Shown here one piece after another: positions 15,961-23,943 of a DNA stretch of 64,000 nt. This DNA is from Hungatella_A sp034142505 (GTDB lineage Bacteria; Bacillota; Clostridia; Lachnospirales; Lachnospiraceae): the NCBI GenBank assembly GCA_034142505.1, contig JAWZDV010000036.1:1-64000 (forward strand). The letters are read 5' to 3'. The translations under genes and the position numbers were made by a program. The notes below the pieces were generated by a model. The model saw nothing but the letters and a program-made list of their open reading frames with translations, searched no databases and was not told the origin of the DNA. The stretch's first letter is position 1, and each line of letters starts with the position of its first letter.

Positions 15961-17292
15961 ATGAAAAAAGATAAAATTGTATATATATTTGGGGCGGGGG
16001 CTTCAAGAGCTTATGGTATGCCTTTGCAGGAAGAATTATTAAGTGATATTTTTAAGTTAAAATGGGTTTCTAATGTGGGAAATTCTTTCATGGAACTGGA
16101 AGTACCAATGAATTCACCTAATATTGTAGCTTTATATGAAATATTTTGTGTGAAGCGGCTGATTTTAGCAGAGTTTCTAATCGAGTATTTTGGAAGTGAA
16201 CAACAAAAACGACAGCTTGTCAAAATTACAGACAGACTTTTTTTCCATGACAAGAAGAAAAATTGGGAGGAGAAGTTCTGTGGAATGGATCGTAATGAGG
16301 AAGATTTGATTTTGAAAGAGGCTGTTGAGATAAAAGTATCTTTGGAAGATTTATTTACAGTGTTTGATAAAGCGATTGGAGGACATGAGCATTGGAATGG
16401 ATATACGCCGGAAAAACTGGCATATATTCGAGGTGCTTTGAATAGCTGTATTATTTATACCATGTGTTATCAAATGGATGAAATTAAGAATGTTTCGTTA
16501 TTGGATCAAATCGGTCGGCACTTTGTTGAAAAACGCATTTCAGTTGATTGTGAAAGTGATAATTTTTCTATTTTAACTTTAAATTGGGATACTTTGTTAG
16601 AAAAAGCCATTTATGAAGTATGTGAGAGGAGTAAACATCATATATTGCCGGATTATTGTTTTTATGATTATTCTTATAAGGACAATGAGGAATGGATTCC
16701 TTCTACTTTGTTAAAAAGTAATCAATATTATAATATAAAAATATTAAAACTTCATGGTTCTTTTAATTGGCTTGTGTGTCCTAGATGCCAGAGAATTATG
16801 GTTGATTGGCACGAGGATATTTCTATTAATGAGTTAGGGGGAGTGGATGCCAATAAAAAGTTTTGCAGATTTTGTAAAAATGAGAATGAAAGAATGGATG
16901 ATCCAATTTTACAAAGTTTATTTATTACGCCTACATTTTTAAAAGAATTATCAACGATAAATATAAAAAATATATGGCATAACGCATTTATTGAGTTATC
17001 AGAAGCAAGTAAAATTGTATTCATGGGATATTCTTTCCCGGATGCTGATTTTGAATTTCGATATTTGTTAAAGAAGGCCCTCCATCCGGACTGTAAAGTT
17101 GAGGTAGTTTTGGTAGAACGAGATTCCAAAGAATATTATAAAAATTTATTAAAAACAAGTTGTCTGCCACTTGAAAAGCAGGAGGAATTTATGTGGAGAG
17201 TGAATTTGCCTTGTAACCGTTATGATTGCTTTTTTGGACCTCAGCGAGTAAAATATTATTATGATGGTATTGAAGGATATTTTAAAAACTAG
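15961..17292 (+). CDS. SIR2-like NAD-binding protein of the accessory cassette
   Basis: A 443-residue protein with a SIR2-like fold. The Rossmann start is KIVYIFGAGASRAYGMP (GAGAS at 11-15). ILTLNWDTLLEKA carries the Asn208-Trp-Asp site, and ILKLHGSFNWL carries His265; these match the Asn and His used for NAD cleavage in SIR2 defence effectors such as ThsA and DSR proteins. Right after the His come two Cys pairs (C273/C276 and C302/C305), a probable zinc knuckle, and IVFMGYSFPDADFEF closes the fold. The start at 15961 is chosen over a TTG at 15946, since GAGG sits nine bases before it; only four bases separate it from gene 1. NADase or deacetylase activity is inferred. In defence systems this domain usually depletes NAD on infection. 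Confidence 0.85.
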   Translation: MKKDKIVYIFGAGASRAYGMPLQEELLSDIFKLKWVSNVGNSFMELEVPMNSPNIVALYEIFCVKRLILAEFLIEYFGSEQQKRQLVKITDRLFFHDKKKNWEEKFCGMDRNEEDLILKEAVEIKVSLEDLFTVFDKAIGGHEHWNGYTPEKLAYIRGALNSCIIYTMCYQMDEIKNVSLLDQIGRHFVEKRISVDCESDNFSILTLNWDTLLEKAIYEVCERSKHHILPDYCFYDYSYKDNEEWIPSTLLKSNQYYNIKILKLHGSFNWLVCPRCQRIMVDWHEDISINELGGVDANKKFCRFCKNENERMDDPILQSLFITPTFLKELSTINIKNIWHNAFIELSEASKIVFMGYSFPDADFEFRYLLKKALHPDCKVEVVLVERDSKEYYKNLLKTSCLPLEKQEEFMWRVNLPCNRYDCFFGPQRVKYYYDGIEGYFKN

Positions 17293-17304
17293 GAGGTATG
17301 AGAA

Positions 17305-17895
17305 GTGGGTAAAATGGATACAAAGACAGGAAAAGAGCTCCTTTTGTCATTTCTATATTCTCCCGGCAATGGAGAAGCGGTGAACGAACCGATCTTAGGG
17401 CGCACTAAATTGGTAAAAATGATGTTTATATTTGAGAAAGAGATCAGTAAGGATTTTTTTAAAGAGAAGGATGTAAGTCTGCCTGAATTTATTCCTTATT
17501 TATATGGGCCATATTCAGCACAGGTGATGGATGATTTGAGGATTTTTATAGGAATTGGGTATATAGTAACTACTGAAACTGCTATACCGATGAGCAGAGC
17601 AGAAAAAAAAGTGCAGTTTGAGCTGGATATGGAAGATGACGATATCTGGGGAGATTTTGATGACGAAGAGATTGAGCAGAGCGAAGTGTTTCAGTTGCGC
17701 TATTGTTTATCAGATATTGGAGTGAGATATGTTGAAGAGCGCATTTGGAATAATTTTAATATTAATCAAAAAAGTACAATTATGAGATTCAAGAAACAGA
17801 TTAATAATATGCCATTAGATGATTTGTTGGCATATGTTTATAAAAAATACCCTGAATTTGCAGAAGAATCATTGATAAAGGGCCGGTATTTGTAG
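17305..17895 (+). CDS. YwgA/Panacea-like protein of the accessory cassette
   Basis: A 196-residue protein whose N-terminal helices read RTKLVKMMFIFEKEI (33-47) and YLYGPYSAQVMDDL (65-78). This pattern is seen in YwgA-like and DUF4065 (Panacea, SocA-like) proteins, where a K-L-x-K-hydrophobic helix is followed by Y-G-P-[YF]. Panacea domains act as antitoxins or adaptors beside toxic partners. Residues 107-127 form a strongly acidic insert (DMEDDDIWGDFDDEE), and a winged-helix-like C-terminus follows. GTG at 17305 is the likely start, eight bases after AGGAGG; the ATG at 17314 is the alternative. Placed 12 bp after the SIR2 gene, it may hold the SIR2 or nuclease partner in check or act as an adaptor. 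Confidence 0.65.
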   Translation: MGKMDTKTGKELLLSFLYSPGNGEAVNEPILGRTKLVKMMFIFEKEISKDFFKEKDVSLPEFIPYLYGPYSAQVMDDLRIFIGIGYIVTTETAIPMSRAEKKVQFELDMEDDDIWGDFDDEEIEQSEVFQLRYCLSDIGVRYVEERIWNNFNINQKSTIMRFKKQINNMPLDDLLAYVYKKYPEFAEESLIKGRYL

Positions 17896-17930
17896 TACAA
17901 TATCCTTAATTTGAAGAGGAGATAATAAAA

Positions 17931-18350
17931 ATGTCAGAATTGGATATGGTGCTGGATTGTAAGACAATTTTAGAAGAGCAGAATGTGTATAAAACAGTAG
18001 CTTGTGAGATTCCGTTTCTTTCAAGATGCATTGATATGGTGCTCATTTCGTCGAACAATGAAGTTTCTACAATTGAGTTTAAGTTGGAAAAATGGAGAAA
18101 TGCCATAGGTCAGGCATATGATCATATGAGGGGGGCGGATTATGCCTACATCTGTATGCCAAAACGAAAACCAAGTGGACAGATGGTGGATGAACTAAAA
18201 CAACTTGGTATTGGACTGATGCTTTACGATAGGGATGCTGACAAACGTAATAGGATACAGATTTTTCTTGAAGCGCCAAAAAGTGGGAGGCAGTTGTCAG
18301 GATTTAAAACAGAGCTTGTGAATATGACATATAACATATGTGAGATATAG
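17931..18350 (+). CDS. small PD-(D/E)xK nuclease-like protein of the accessory cassette
   Basis: A 139-residue protein that fits the restriction-endonuclease fold. Glu26 lies in an N-terminal helix/strand, Asp35 is in RCIDMVLIS, Glu49-x-Lys51 is in TIEFKLEKW, and Gln61 is in the following helix (NAIGQAYDH). This is the D-x13-ExK plus Q arrangement of PD-(D/E)xK enzymes, close to MmcB-like and other minimal nucleases. It has no separate DNA-binding domain. AAGAGGAG lies 16 bases before the ATG, a rather long spacing. As the last gene of the cassette it is the likely nucleic-acid effector or processing enzyme; whether it cuts DNA or RNA cannot be told. Confidence 0.72.
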   Translation: MSELDMVLDCKTILEEQNVYKTVACEIPFLSRCIDMVLISSNNEVSTIEFKLEKWRNAIGQAYDHMRGADYAYICMPKRKPSGQMVDELKQLGIGLMLYDRDADKRNRIQIFLEAPKSGRQLSGFKTELVNMTYNICEI

Positions 18351-18357
18351 TGCGAAT

Positions 18358-18392
18358 GGGAAGGCGAATGAAAGTTCACTTCCCTTATTTTT
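18358..18392 (+). terminator. probable terminator closing the accessory cassette
   Basis: GGGAAG (18358-18363) pairs with CTTCCC (18379-18384), with a further GAA/TTC pair inside, and TTATTTTTA follows. The stem is short but the T run is good, and base composition returns to the GC-richer type just after it. Confidence 0.5.
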
Positions 18393-18435
18393 AGTTGTGG
18401 TGTAGATTGTCAAAATTCAAAAAGGAGGTTTTTTG

Positions 18436-19137
18436 ATGAAGGTGACTTATGTGGAACACAGTTCATTTCTGGTAGAATTGGAACACTGCTGCTTGTTGTT
18501 TGATTACTTTCAGGGGGAGATTCCCGCTCTGGATGGGGAGAAAGAGTTATATGTGTTTGTGAGCCACCGGCATGGGGATCATTTTTCTCCTGTGGTCTTT
18601 GAGTTGGCGAAGACGTATCCGAAGGTGCAGTATGTGATCTCCGACGATATCTGGCAGAAGCGGGTGCCGGAGGAATTGTATGGACGGATTGTGTTTATGG
18701 GACCAGAGGAAGAAAAGAAGATCGGGCAGGTTTTGGTGAAGACATATCGGTCTACGGATGAGGGAGTGGCGTTTCTGGCTGCGGTGGATGGCGTCTGCAT
18801 TTACCATGCGGGGGATTTGAACCATTGGTACTGGAAAGGGGAGGCGGAGAGCTGGAACCGTCAGATGGGGGAGAAATACCTTGCGGAGCTGGAAAAACTG
18901 AAAGGTGAGAAGGTGAACGTGGCATTTTTGCCGGTGGATGGAAGACTGGAGGAGTATTATTGCCTGGGTGCGGACGAGTTTATGACAACAGTTGGAGCCG
19001 ACAGGGTATTTCCCATGCATTTTTGGGGAGATTACGGAGTAGGGAAACGGTGGAAGGCGGAGGAGTGCGCGTCTGAATATCGGGATCGGATTTTAGAGAT
19101 TGAGAGACAGGGAGAGGTATTTTCCCTGGAACTGTGA
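18436..19137 (+). CDS. MBL-fold metallo-hydrolase
   Basis: A 233-residue protein of the metallo-beta-lactamase superfamily, beta-lactamase-like subgroup. FVSHRHGDHFSPVVF holds the HxHxDH-type metal site, HAGDLNHW gives the bridging Asp and MHFWGDYG the final His. The related UlaG-like proteins hydrolyse diverse phosphoester or lactone substrates in the cytoplasm, and no specific substrate is indicated. The ATG at 18436, with AAAGGAGG seven bases upstream, is preferred over a TTG at 18433. It starts an apparent operon with the two ThrE half-transporters and pyrC (22-bp gap, then 4-bp overlaps). Confidence 0.88.
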   Translation: MKVTYVEHSSFLVELEHCCLLFDYFQGEIPALDGEKELYVFVSHRHGDHFSPVVFELAKTYPKVQYVISDDIWQKRVPEELYGRIVFMGPEEEKKIGQVLVKTYRSTDEGVAFLAAVDGVCIYHAGDLNHWYWKGEAESWNRQMGEKYLAELEKLKGEKVNVAFLPVDGRLEEYYCLGADEFMTTVGADRVFPMHFWGDYGVGKRWKAEECASEYRDRILEIERQGEVFSLEL

Positions 19138-19159
19138 GGAGAAGGACGGAACAGGAGCG

Positions 19160-19933
19160 ATGAGTCAGAAGAGAGAAGTGATGGAAGTAGCCATGCAGGC
19201 GGGCCACATTCTGCTGGAAAATGGCGCGGAAATCTTCCGGGTGGAGGAGACGATTGGGCGGATCTGCCGGCATTTTGGGGTGGAGACTATCAATGTGTTT
19301 ACCATGAGCAACGGAATTATTGTGACGGCCGGGGATGAGACGGAGCAGTATTTTGCCAAGGTGGAACATATCCCCGTGAGAGGTTCCAGCCTGGACCGGG
19401 TGGCGGCGGTGAACCAGCTGTCGCGGGAGATTGAGGAGAACCGGTACGGCATCGGGGAAGTGAAGGCGTGTCTGGATCAGATCCGGCGGATGCCGGGGAA
19501 GAGCAAGCGGATGCAGATTCTGGCGGCGGGCGTGGGCAGCGCGGCATTCTGCTATATTTACGGCGGGAGTCTTTGGGACAGCTTCTCGGCGTGTCTGTCG
19601 GGATTCGTGCTGTATTTGTTTGTTCTGGAGATCAGCAAGCCCCATATGTCCAAGATTGTGGGAAATATCTGCGGCGGGGCTCTGATTACGCTGGTGAGCA
19701 TTGTACTGTACCATTTGGGAATTGGGGAGAATTTAAACCATATGATTATCGGGTCCATTATTCCGCTGGTGCCGGGGGTGGCGTTTACCAACGCGATCCG
19801 GGATATTGCGGATGAGGATTATATCTCCGGGTCTGTGAGGATGCTGGATGCCATGCTGGTGTTCTTCTGTATCGCTATGGGGGTTGGATTTGTGTTTACG
19901 ATTTACAGCCGGTTAGGAGGGATTATGTTATGA
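19160..19933 (+). CDS. threonine/serine exporter, N-terminal half (ThrE/DUF1212)
   Basis: A 257-residue protein whose cytoplasmic N-terminus has the ThrE signature AGHILLENGAEIFRVEETIG followed by a short DUF1212 domain, then about five membrane segments from residue 115 on (SAAFCYIYGG..., LITLVSIVLYHLGIG, IIPLVPGVAFTNAIRD, MLVFFCIAMGVGFVF). In Corynebacterium ThrE one chain exports threonine and serine. Many Firmicutes split it in two, and the next gene, overlapping by four bases, is the second half. The start at 19160 has a rather close AGGAG; 19181 is an alternative. Substrate is assumed from the family. Confidence 0.87.
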   Translation: MSQKREVMEVAMQAGHILLENGAEIFRVEETIGRICRHFGVETINVFTMSNGIIVTAGDETEQYFAKVEHIPVRGSSLDRVAAVNQLSREIEENRYGIGEVKACLDQIRRMPGKSKRMQILAAGVGSAAFCYIYGGSLWDSFSACLSGFVLYLFVLEISKPHMSKIVGNICGGALITLVSIVLYHLGIGENLNHMIIGSIIPLVPGVAFTNAIRDIADEDYISGSVRMLDAMLVFFCIAMGVGFVFTIYSRLGGIML

Positions 19934-20382
19934 TGAAACAGGTACTGGCGGCTGTGATTGGCACGGTGGGATTTTCGGTGCTTTATGGGGTGCCAAGGCA
20001 GTATTATCCTTACTGTGGTTTGACCGGCGGAGCGGGATGGCTGGTGTACTGCCTGCTGACACCCTGGTGCTCCGCGCCGGAGGCGACGCTGTTCGCTTCG
20101 GTGGTGGTGATTCTGCTCTCAAGGCTGTTTGCGGTCCGGGAGCGGTGTCCGGTGACGATATTCTTGATCTCGGGGATATTTCCTCTGGTGCCGGGAGCGG
20201 GGGTCTACTGGACAGCCTACTATATTGTGACCAATGACGTGATGAGGGCGGCCCAGACCGGATTCACGGCGCTTAAAGTGGCGGTGGCGATTGTGCTGGG
20301 GATCGTGTTTGTGTTCCAGCTGCCGCAGTGGGTGTTCCGGCTGGGGTTTTTAAAGAAAAGAAAGGATGACGGTGAGAAATGA
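19930..20382 (+). CDS. threonine/serine exporter, C-terminal half (ThrE_2)
   Basis: A 150-residue protein, nearly all membrane, with four to five hydrophobic segments and the ThrE_2 loop ISGIFPLVPGAGVYWTAYYI (shared LVPG motif with the other half). It overlaps the N-terminal-half gene (ATGA) and is itself overlapped by pyrC, so the two halves are co-translated and should form one exporter. The last residues (KKRKDDGEK) are basic and cytoplasmic. Confidence 0.87.
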   Translation: MMKQVLAAVIGTVGFSVLYGVPRQYYPYCGLTGGAGWLVYCLLTPWCSAPEATLFASVVVILLSRLFAVRERCPVTIFLISGIFPLVPGAGVYWTAYYIVTNDVMRAAQTGFTALKVAVAIVLGIVFVFQLPQWVFRLGFLKKRKDDGEK

Positions 20383-21773
20383 TACTGATTAAAGGCGGAA
20401 GAGTGATTGACCCGGAGCGGGGGATTGATATGGTCCAGGATGTGGTGCTGGACGGCGGCGTGATTAAGGCGGTCGGAAATTTGGGGGATGAGAAGAATGG
20501 AAGCGGGAACTCTGATGGTGCTGGGCAGTGCAGGCGAAAGATTGATGATGCCGGACAGTGTGAGCAGGAGATTGATGATATCGGACAGTACGGGCGGGAG
20601 ATTGATGCCGCCGGACAGTACGAGCAGGTGATTGATGCCACCGGTCTGATCGTGGCGCCGGGGCTGGTGGATGTTCACGTGCATTTTCGTGATCCGGGGC
20701 TGACTTATAAAGAAGATATCCAGACGGGGGCCAAAGCGGCGGCGGCCGGCGGATTTACCACGGTGGTCTGTATGGCTAATACGAAACCGCCGGTGGATAA
20801 TGTAGAAACACTTCGGTATGTGATTGAGGAAGGAAAGAAGACCGGGATTCATGTCCTGGCGGACGCCACGATATCGGTGGGAATGAAAGGCCGGGAGCTG
20901 ACGGATATGGCCGCGCTGAAAGCGGCAGGCGCCGTGGGATTCACCGATGACGGAATTCCGATGATGAACGGCCAACTGGTACTGGAAGCCATGGAAGAGG
21001 CGGCCAGACTGGATGTGCCTCTCAGCTTCCACGAGGAGGACCCGGCATTTATTAAAAATAACGGGATCAACCATGGCACGGTATCGGATAAAATGGGCAT
21101 TTACGGCTCCCCGGCTGTGGCGGAGGATGCACTGGTGGCCAGAGACTGTATGATCGCGCTGCACACAAAGGCGAGTGTAAATATCCAGCATATCAGTTCC
21201 CGTAACGCGGTGGAAGCGGTGAGACATGCAAAAGCCATGGGGGCTTCGGTGGTGGCGGAGGTAACACCACACCACTTTACACTGACGGAGGAAGCCGTGC
21301 TGGAACATGGGACGCTGGCGAAAATGAATCCGCCGCTTCGGACGGAGGAAGACCGGCAGGCGTTGATTCAGGGACTGAAGGATGGAGCCATTGATATAAT
21401 CGCTACCGACCACGCGCCCCACAGCGCTGAGGAGAAAGGAAAACCGCTTCCTGAGGCCCCCAGCGGTATCATCGGCCTGGAGACATCGCTGGCCCTTGGA
21501 ATCACCGAACTGGTGGCAAAAGGCCATCTGACGATGGTGGAATTAATGGAGAAGATGAGTCTCAACCCGGCCAAGCTGTACCGCCTGCCATGTGGGAGAC
21601 TGCAGGAGGGAGCGCCGGCCGATCTGGTGGTCTTTGACGAAAGGGAAATGTGGACGGTGGAGAATGGATTTTCCAAATCCGCCAATTCTCCATTTACCGG
21701 GCGAAGACTCCAGGGCAGAGTGAAGGTTACAATCTGCGGCGGCAAAATAGTGTACGAGGATCACAAAGCGTGA
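20379..21773 (+). CDS. pyrC: dihydroorotase (class I) with a repeat insertion
   Basis: Dihydroorotase closes carbamoyl-aspartate to dihydroorotate in pyrimidine synthesis. Zinc ligands and catalytic residues are visible: DVHVHFRDPG, EVTPHHF, QHISS and ATDHAPH with the catalytic Asp. At 464 residues it is about 35 longer than usual. The excess lies between the N-terminal beta sandwich and the barrel, residues 48-87, where a 10-residue unit of the form GQYEQVIDAA is repeated four times before the normal VIDATGLIVAPGLVD. The start overlaps the ThrE_2 stop by four bases. No other pyr gene is near. The insertion is outside the active site and probably tolerated. Confidence 0.95.
   Translation: MILIKGGRVIDPERGIDMVQDVVLDGGVIKAVGNLGDEKNGSGNSDGAGQCRRKIDDAGQCEQEIDDIGQYGREIDAAGQYEQVIDATGLIVAPGLVDVHVHFRDPGLTYKEDIQTGAKAAAAGGFTTVVCMANTKPPVDNVETLRYVIEEGKKTGIHVLADATISVGMKGRELTDMAALKAAGAVGFTDDGIPMMNGQLVLEAMEEAARLDVPLSFHEEDPAFIKNNGINHGTVSDKMGIYGSPAVAEDALVARDCMIALHTKASVNIQHISSRNAVEAVRHAKAMGASVVAEVTPHHFTLTEEAVLEHGTLAKMNPPLRTEEDRQALIQGLKDGAIDIIATDHAPHSAEEKGKPLPEAPSGIIGLETSLALGITELVAKGHLTMVELMEKMSLNPAKLYRLPCGRLQEGAPADLVVFDEREMWTVENGFSKSANSPFTGRRLQGRVKVTICGGKIVYEDHKA
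20521..20640 (+). repeat. 30-bp minisatellite within pyrC
   Basis: Four 30-bp units begin at 20521, 20551, 20581 and 20611; the last three start with the shared CCGGACAGT-like core (TCGGACAGT in the third) and all four hold GATTGATG. The unit is a duplication of the normal coding segment ending in VIDATG. Confidence 0.93.
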
Positions 21774-21828
21774 TATACTTATAATCAGTTTAAACCACCA
21801 AATCTTATGATGATAAAGGAGAATCACT

Positions 21829-22248
21829 ATGAAAGACAGTAATTGCGCATATTGTATGCAGGGCGAGTTAGTCGCTAAATTCGGTTATCCGGTTTGTGCT
21901 ATGGACTCAGGTTTTTTATACATTTTCAAAGAGCAGAGTAAACCGGGCCGTGTCATCCTGGCGTACAAGGATCACGTAAGCGAGCTGATCGACATCAGCG
22001 ACGAGGAGAGAAATGCTTTCTTCGCGGATGTAGCCAAGGTTTCAAGAGCCATTCACAAGATTTACTCTCCGGACAAAGTAAACTACGGAGCCTACGGCGA
22101 CACCGGCTGCCATCTTCACATGCACATTGTACCCAAATACAATGGCGGTGATGAATGGGGCGGCGTGTTCCAGATGAACCCGGACAAGGTTTATCTGACC
22201 GACGATGAGTATGAAGCAATGGCCGAACAGATTCGCGCGGCGCTGTAA
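21829..22248 (+). CDS. HIT family protein
   Basis: A 139-residue protein with the histidine triad HLHMHIVPK near the C-terminus (pattern HxHxH), the hallmark of HIT nucleotide hydrolases. The N-terminal CAYC pair is common in the Firmicute Hit branch and may bind zinc. Members hydrolyse AMP-lysine-like phosphoramidates or dinucleotides, and the cellular role is mostly unknown. It follows pyrC by 55 bp, with a TATAAT at 21780 that may be its own promoter. AAAGGAGA sits seven bases before the ATG. Confidence 0.92.
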   Translation: MKDSNCAYCMQGELVAKFGYPVCAMDSGFLYIFKEQSKPGRVILAYKDHVSELIDISDEERNAFFADVAKVSRAIHKIYSPDKVNYGAYGDTGCHLHMHIVPKYNGGDEWGGVFQMNPDKVYLTDDEYEAMAEQIRAAL

Positions 22249-22270
22249 ATTCAAATAGACCGGCAAACTA

Positions 22271-22298
22271 AAATGGGCGGAGGAATTCCCGCCCATTT
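22271..22298 (+). terminator. terminator of the HIT gene
   Basis: AAATGGGCGG (22271-22280) pairs perfectly with CCGCCCATTT (22289-22298). The following T run is weak (TTCACTTTA) and merges into the next promoter. Confidence 0.75.
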
Positions 22299-22301
22299 CA
22301 C

Positions 22302-22330
22302 TTTACAAAAACACTTTCGTATGCTAATAT
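22302..22330 (+). promoter_or_regulatory. promoter of the amino-acid ABC operon
   Basis: TTTACA (22302-22307), a 17-bp spacer, and TAATAT (22325-22330) preceded by TGC (extended -10). Confidence 0.7.
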
Positions 22331-22380
22331 GGTAACGTGTTTAGCTTTTAGAGCCGAGAACAAAACGGAGGAGATTAATT

Positions 22381-23232
22381 ATGAAAAAGAGATTATTAAC
22401 CGTAATATTAGCAGGATGCATGGTTTTGTCCATGGCCGCCTGCTCCAAGAAGACAACCACAGAGACAACAGCGGAGAGCACAACAGCAACTACGGCCGCG
22501 GAGACAACCACGGCGGCTCCTGAGACGACAGAGGCGGCAAAGACTACATTTACCGTAGGCTTCGACCAGGATTTCCCACCCATGGGTTTTGTGGGAGATG
22601 ACGGCGAGTATACCGGATTTGACCTTGAACTGGCGGCAGAGGTTGCCAAGCGTCTTGGTCTTGAATTTGTACCACAGCCAATCGCCTGGGATTCCAAGGA
22701 CATGGAATTGAACTCCGGCAACATTGACTGTATCTGGAATGGTTTCACCATCAACGGCCGTGAGGACGATTACACCTGGACCACCCCATACATGGAGAAT
22801 GACCAGGTATTCGTTGTAGCCGCAGATTCCGGCATCACCTCCTGGGATGATTTAGCGGGCAAGACCGTAGAGGTTCAGGCCGATTCTTCCGCAGAGAAAG
22901 CATTGCAGGAATATCCGGATTTAACAGCTAAATTCGGAGCCCTTCAGACAACGCCGGATTACAACACCGCATTTATGGATCTGGAGATGGGCTCCATTGA
23001 CGCAATCGCTATGGATGTCATCGTGGCAGGCTATCAGATTGAGCAGAGAGACGCAGACTTCGTGATTCTGGAAGAACCGCTGGCAGCGGAGGAGTATGGA
23101 ATCGGATTTAAATTAGACAATGAAGAATTGAGAGACCAGGTGCAGGGCGCTTTGGAGGAGATGGCAGCGGACGGAACAATGAAGGCTGTTTCTGAAAAAT
23201 GGTTCGGCACGGATGTAACTACCATCTGGTAA
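22381..23232 (+). CDS. amino-acid ABC transporter substrate-binding lipoprotein
   Basis: A 283-residue lipoprotein: signal peptide with lipobox MAAC (Cys21 or nearby), a Thr/Glu-rich linker of about 28 residues that spans the wall, and a family 3 solute-binding domain starting FTVGFDQDFPPMGFVGDDGE. GFDLELAAEVAKRLG and the closing WFGTDVTTIW are typical of polar amino-acid binders. It is the first gene of a complete importer (binding protein, permease, ATPase) in one operon. The ligand is probably a polar or charged amino acid, perhaps glutamine, cystine or arginine; the sequence does not decide. Confidence 0.93.
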   Translation: MKKRLLTVILAGCMVLSMAACSKKTTTETTAESTTATTAAETTTAAPETTEAAKTTFTVGFDQDFPPMGFVGDDGEYTGFDLELAAEVAKRLGLEFVPQPIAWDSKDMELNSGNIDCIWNGFTINGREDDYTWTTPYMENDQVFVVAADSGITSWDDLAGKTVEVQADSSAEKALQEYPDLTAKFGALQTTPDYNTAFMDLEMGSIDAIAMDVIVAGYQIEQRDADFVILEEPLAAEEYGIGFKLDNEELRDQVQGALEEMAADGTMKAVSEKWFGTDVTTIW

Positions 23233-23278
23233 TTTACGAAATAGATAACGAGAACAGGATGCAGCGGGGGAAAGTACG

Positions 23279-23932
23279 ATGAGTTTGGAAATGATGATCA
23301 AGCAGCTGGCAGGCGGTATGTGGGTGAGCACCCAGATTTTTGTGGTGACGCTGGTATTTTCTCTGCCGCTGGGGCTTTTGGTGGCATTTGGAAGGATGTC
23401 AAAGAACCGGGTGGTTCAGGCCATTGCCAAGTTTTACATATCGATCATGAGAGGAACTCCCCTGATGCTGCAGCTGATGGTGGTCTATTTTGGCCCCTAT
23501 TATCTGTTTGGAATCAAGATTAAGAGCAATAACTTCCGGCTGTGGGCGGCATTTATCGGATTTGTCATCAACTATGCCGCTTACTTCGCGGAGATTTACC
23601 GCAGTGGAATCCAGTCCATGCCGGCGGGGCAGTACGAGGCGGCGAAGCTTTTGGGGTATAACAAATGCCAGACCTTTTTCAAGATCATTCTGCCCCAGGT
23701 GATCAAGCGGATTCTGCCGTCCATCACCAATGAGGTGATCACGCTGGTGAAGGATACTTCTCTGGCATTCACCATCAGCGTGATGGAGATGTTCAGCATT
23801 GCCAAGGCATTGGCGTCTTCCCAGACGAGCATGATGCCATTTGTGGCGGCGGGACTGTTCTATTATATCTTTAACCTGCTGGTTGCAGTGATCATGGAAC
23901 GGGTGGAAAAGAAATTATCGTATTACCAGTAG
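23279..23932 (+). CDS. amino-acid ABC transporter permease
   Basis: A 217-residue HisM/GlnP-type permease with five predicted membrane segments and the EAA loop YEAAKLLGYNKCQTFFKIILPQ that docks on the ATPase. It starts with GGMWVSTQIFVVTLVFSLPLG, the usual first helix of this family. One permease gene is present, so the pore is probably a homodimer. It lies 46 bp after the binding-protein gene, with GCGGGGGAAAG as ribosome site, and 11 bp ahead of the ATPase gene. Confidence 0.94.
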   Translation: MSLEMMIKQLAGGMWVSTQIFVVTLVFSLPLGLLVAFGRMSKNRVVQAIAKFYISIMRGTPLMLQLMVVYFGPYYLFGIKIKSNNFRLWAAFIGFVINYAAYFAEIYRSGIQSMPAGQYEAAKLLGYNKCQTFFKIILPQVIKRILPSITNEVITLVKDTSLAFTISVMEMFSIAKALASSQTSMMPFVAAGLFYYIFNLLVAVIMERVEKKLSYYQ

Positions 23933-23943
23933 GGGGCGGCGCT

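Noticed and set aside
14520..18350. Identification of the cassette as a known Dpd, Thoeris or Qat system
   Set aside because: The partner genes of those systems (7-deazaguanine synthesis or DpdB-K, ThsB, QueC-like QatC and TatD-like QatD) are absent; only single domains are shared.
14400..18430. Prophage or integrative element origin for the AT-rich cassette
   Set aside because: No integrase, phage structural gene, tRNA or flanking direct repeats were seen, so only a general claim of horizontal acquisition is made.
20220..21527. Long open frame antisense to pyrC
   Set aside because: It mirrors a well-supported gene, has no ribosome site or family motif, and its His/Arg-rich composition is that of a reverse-strand shadow.
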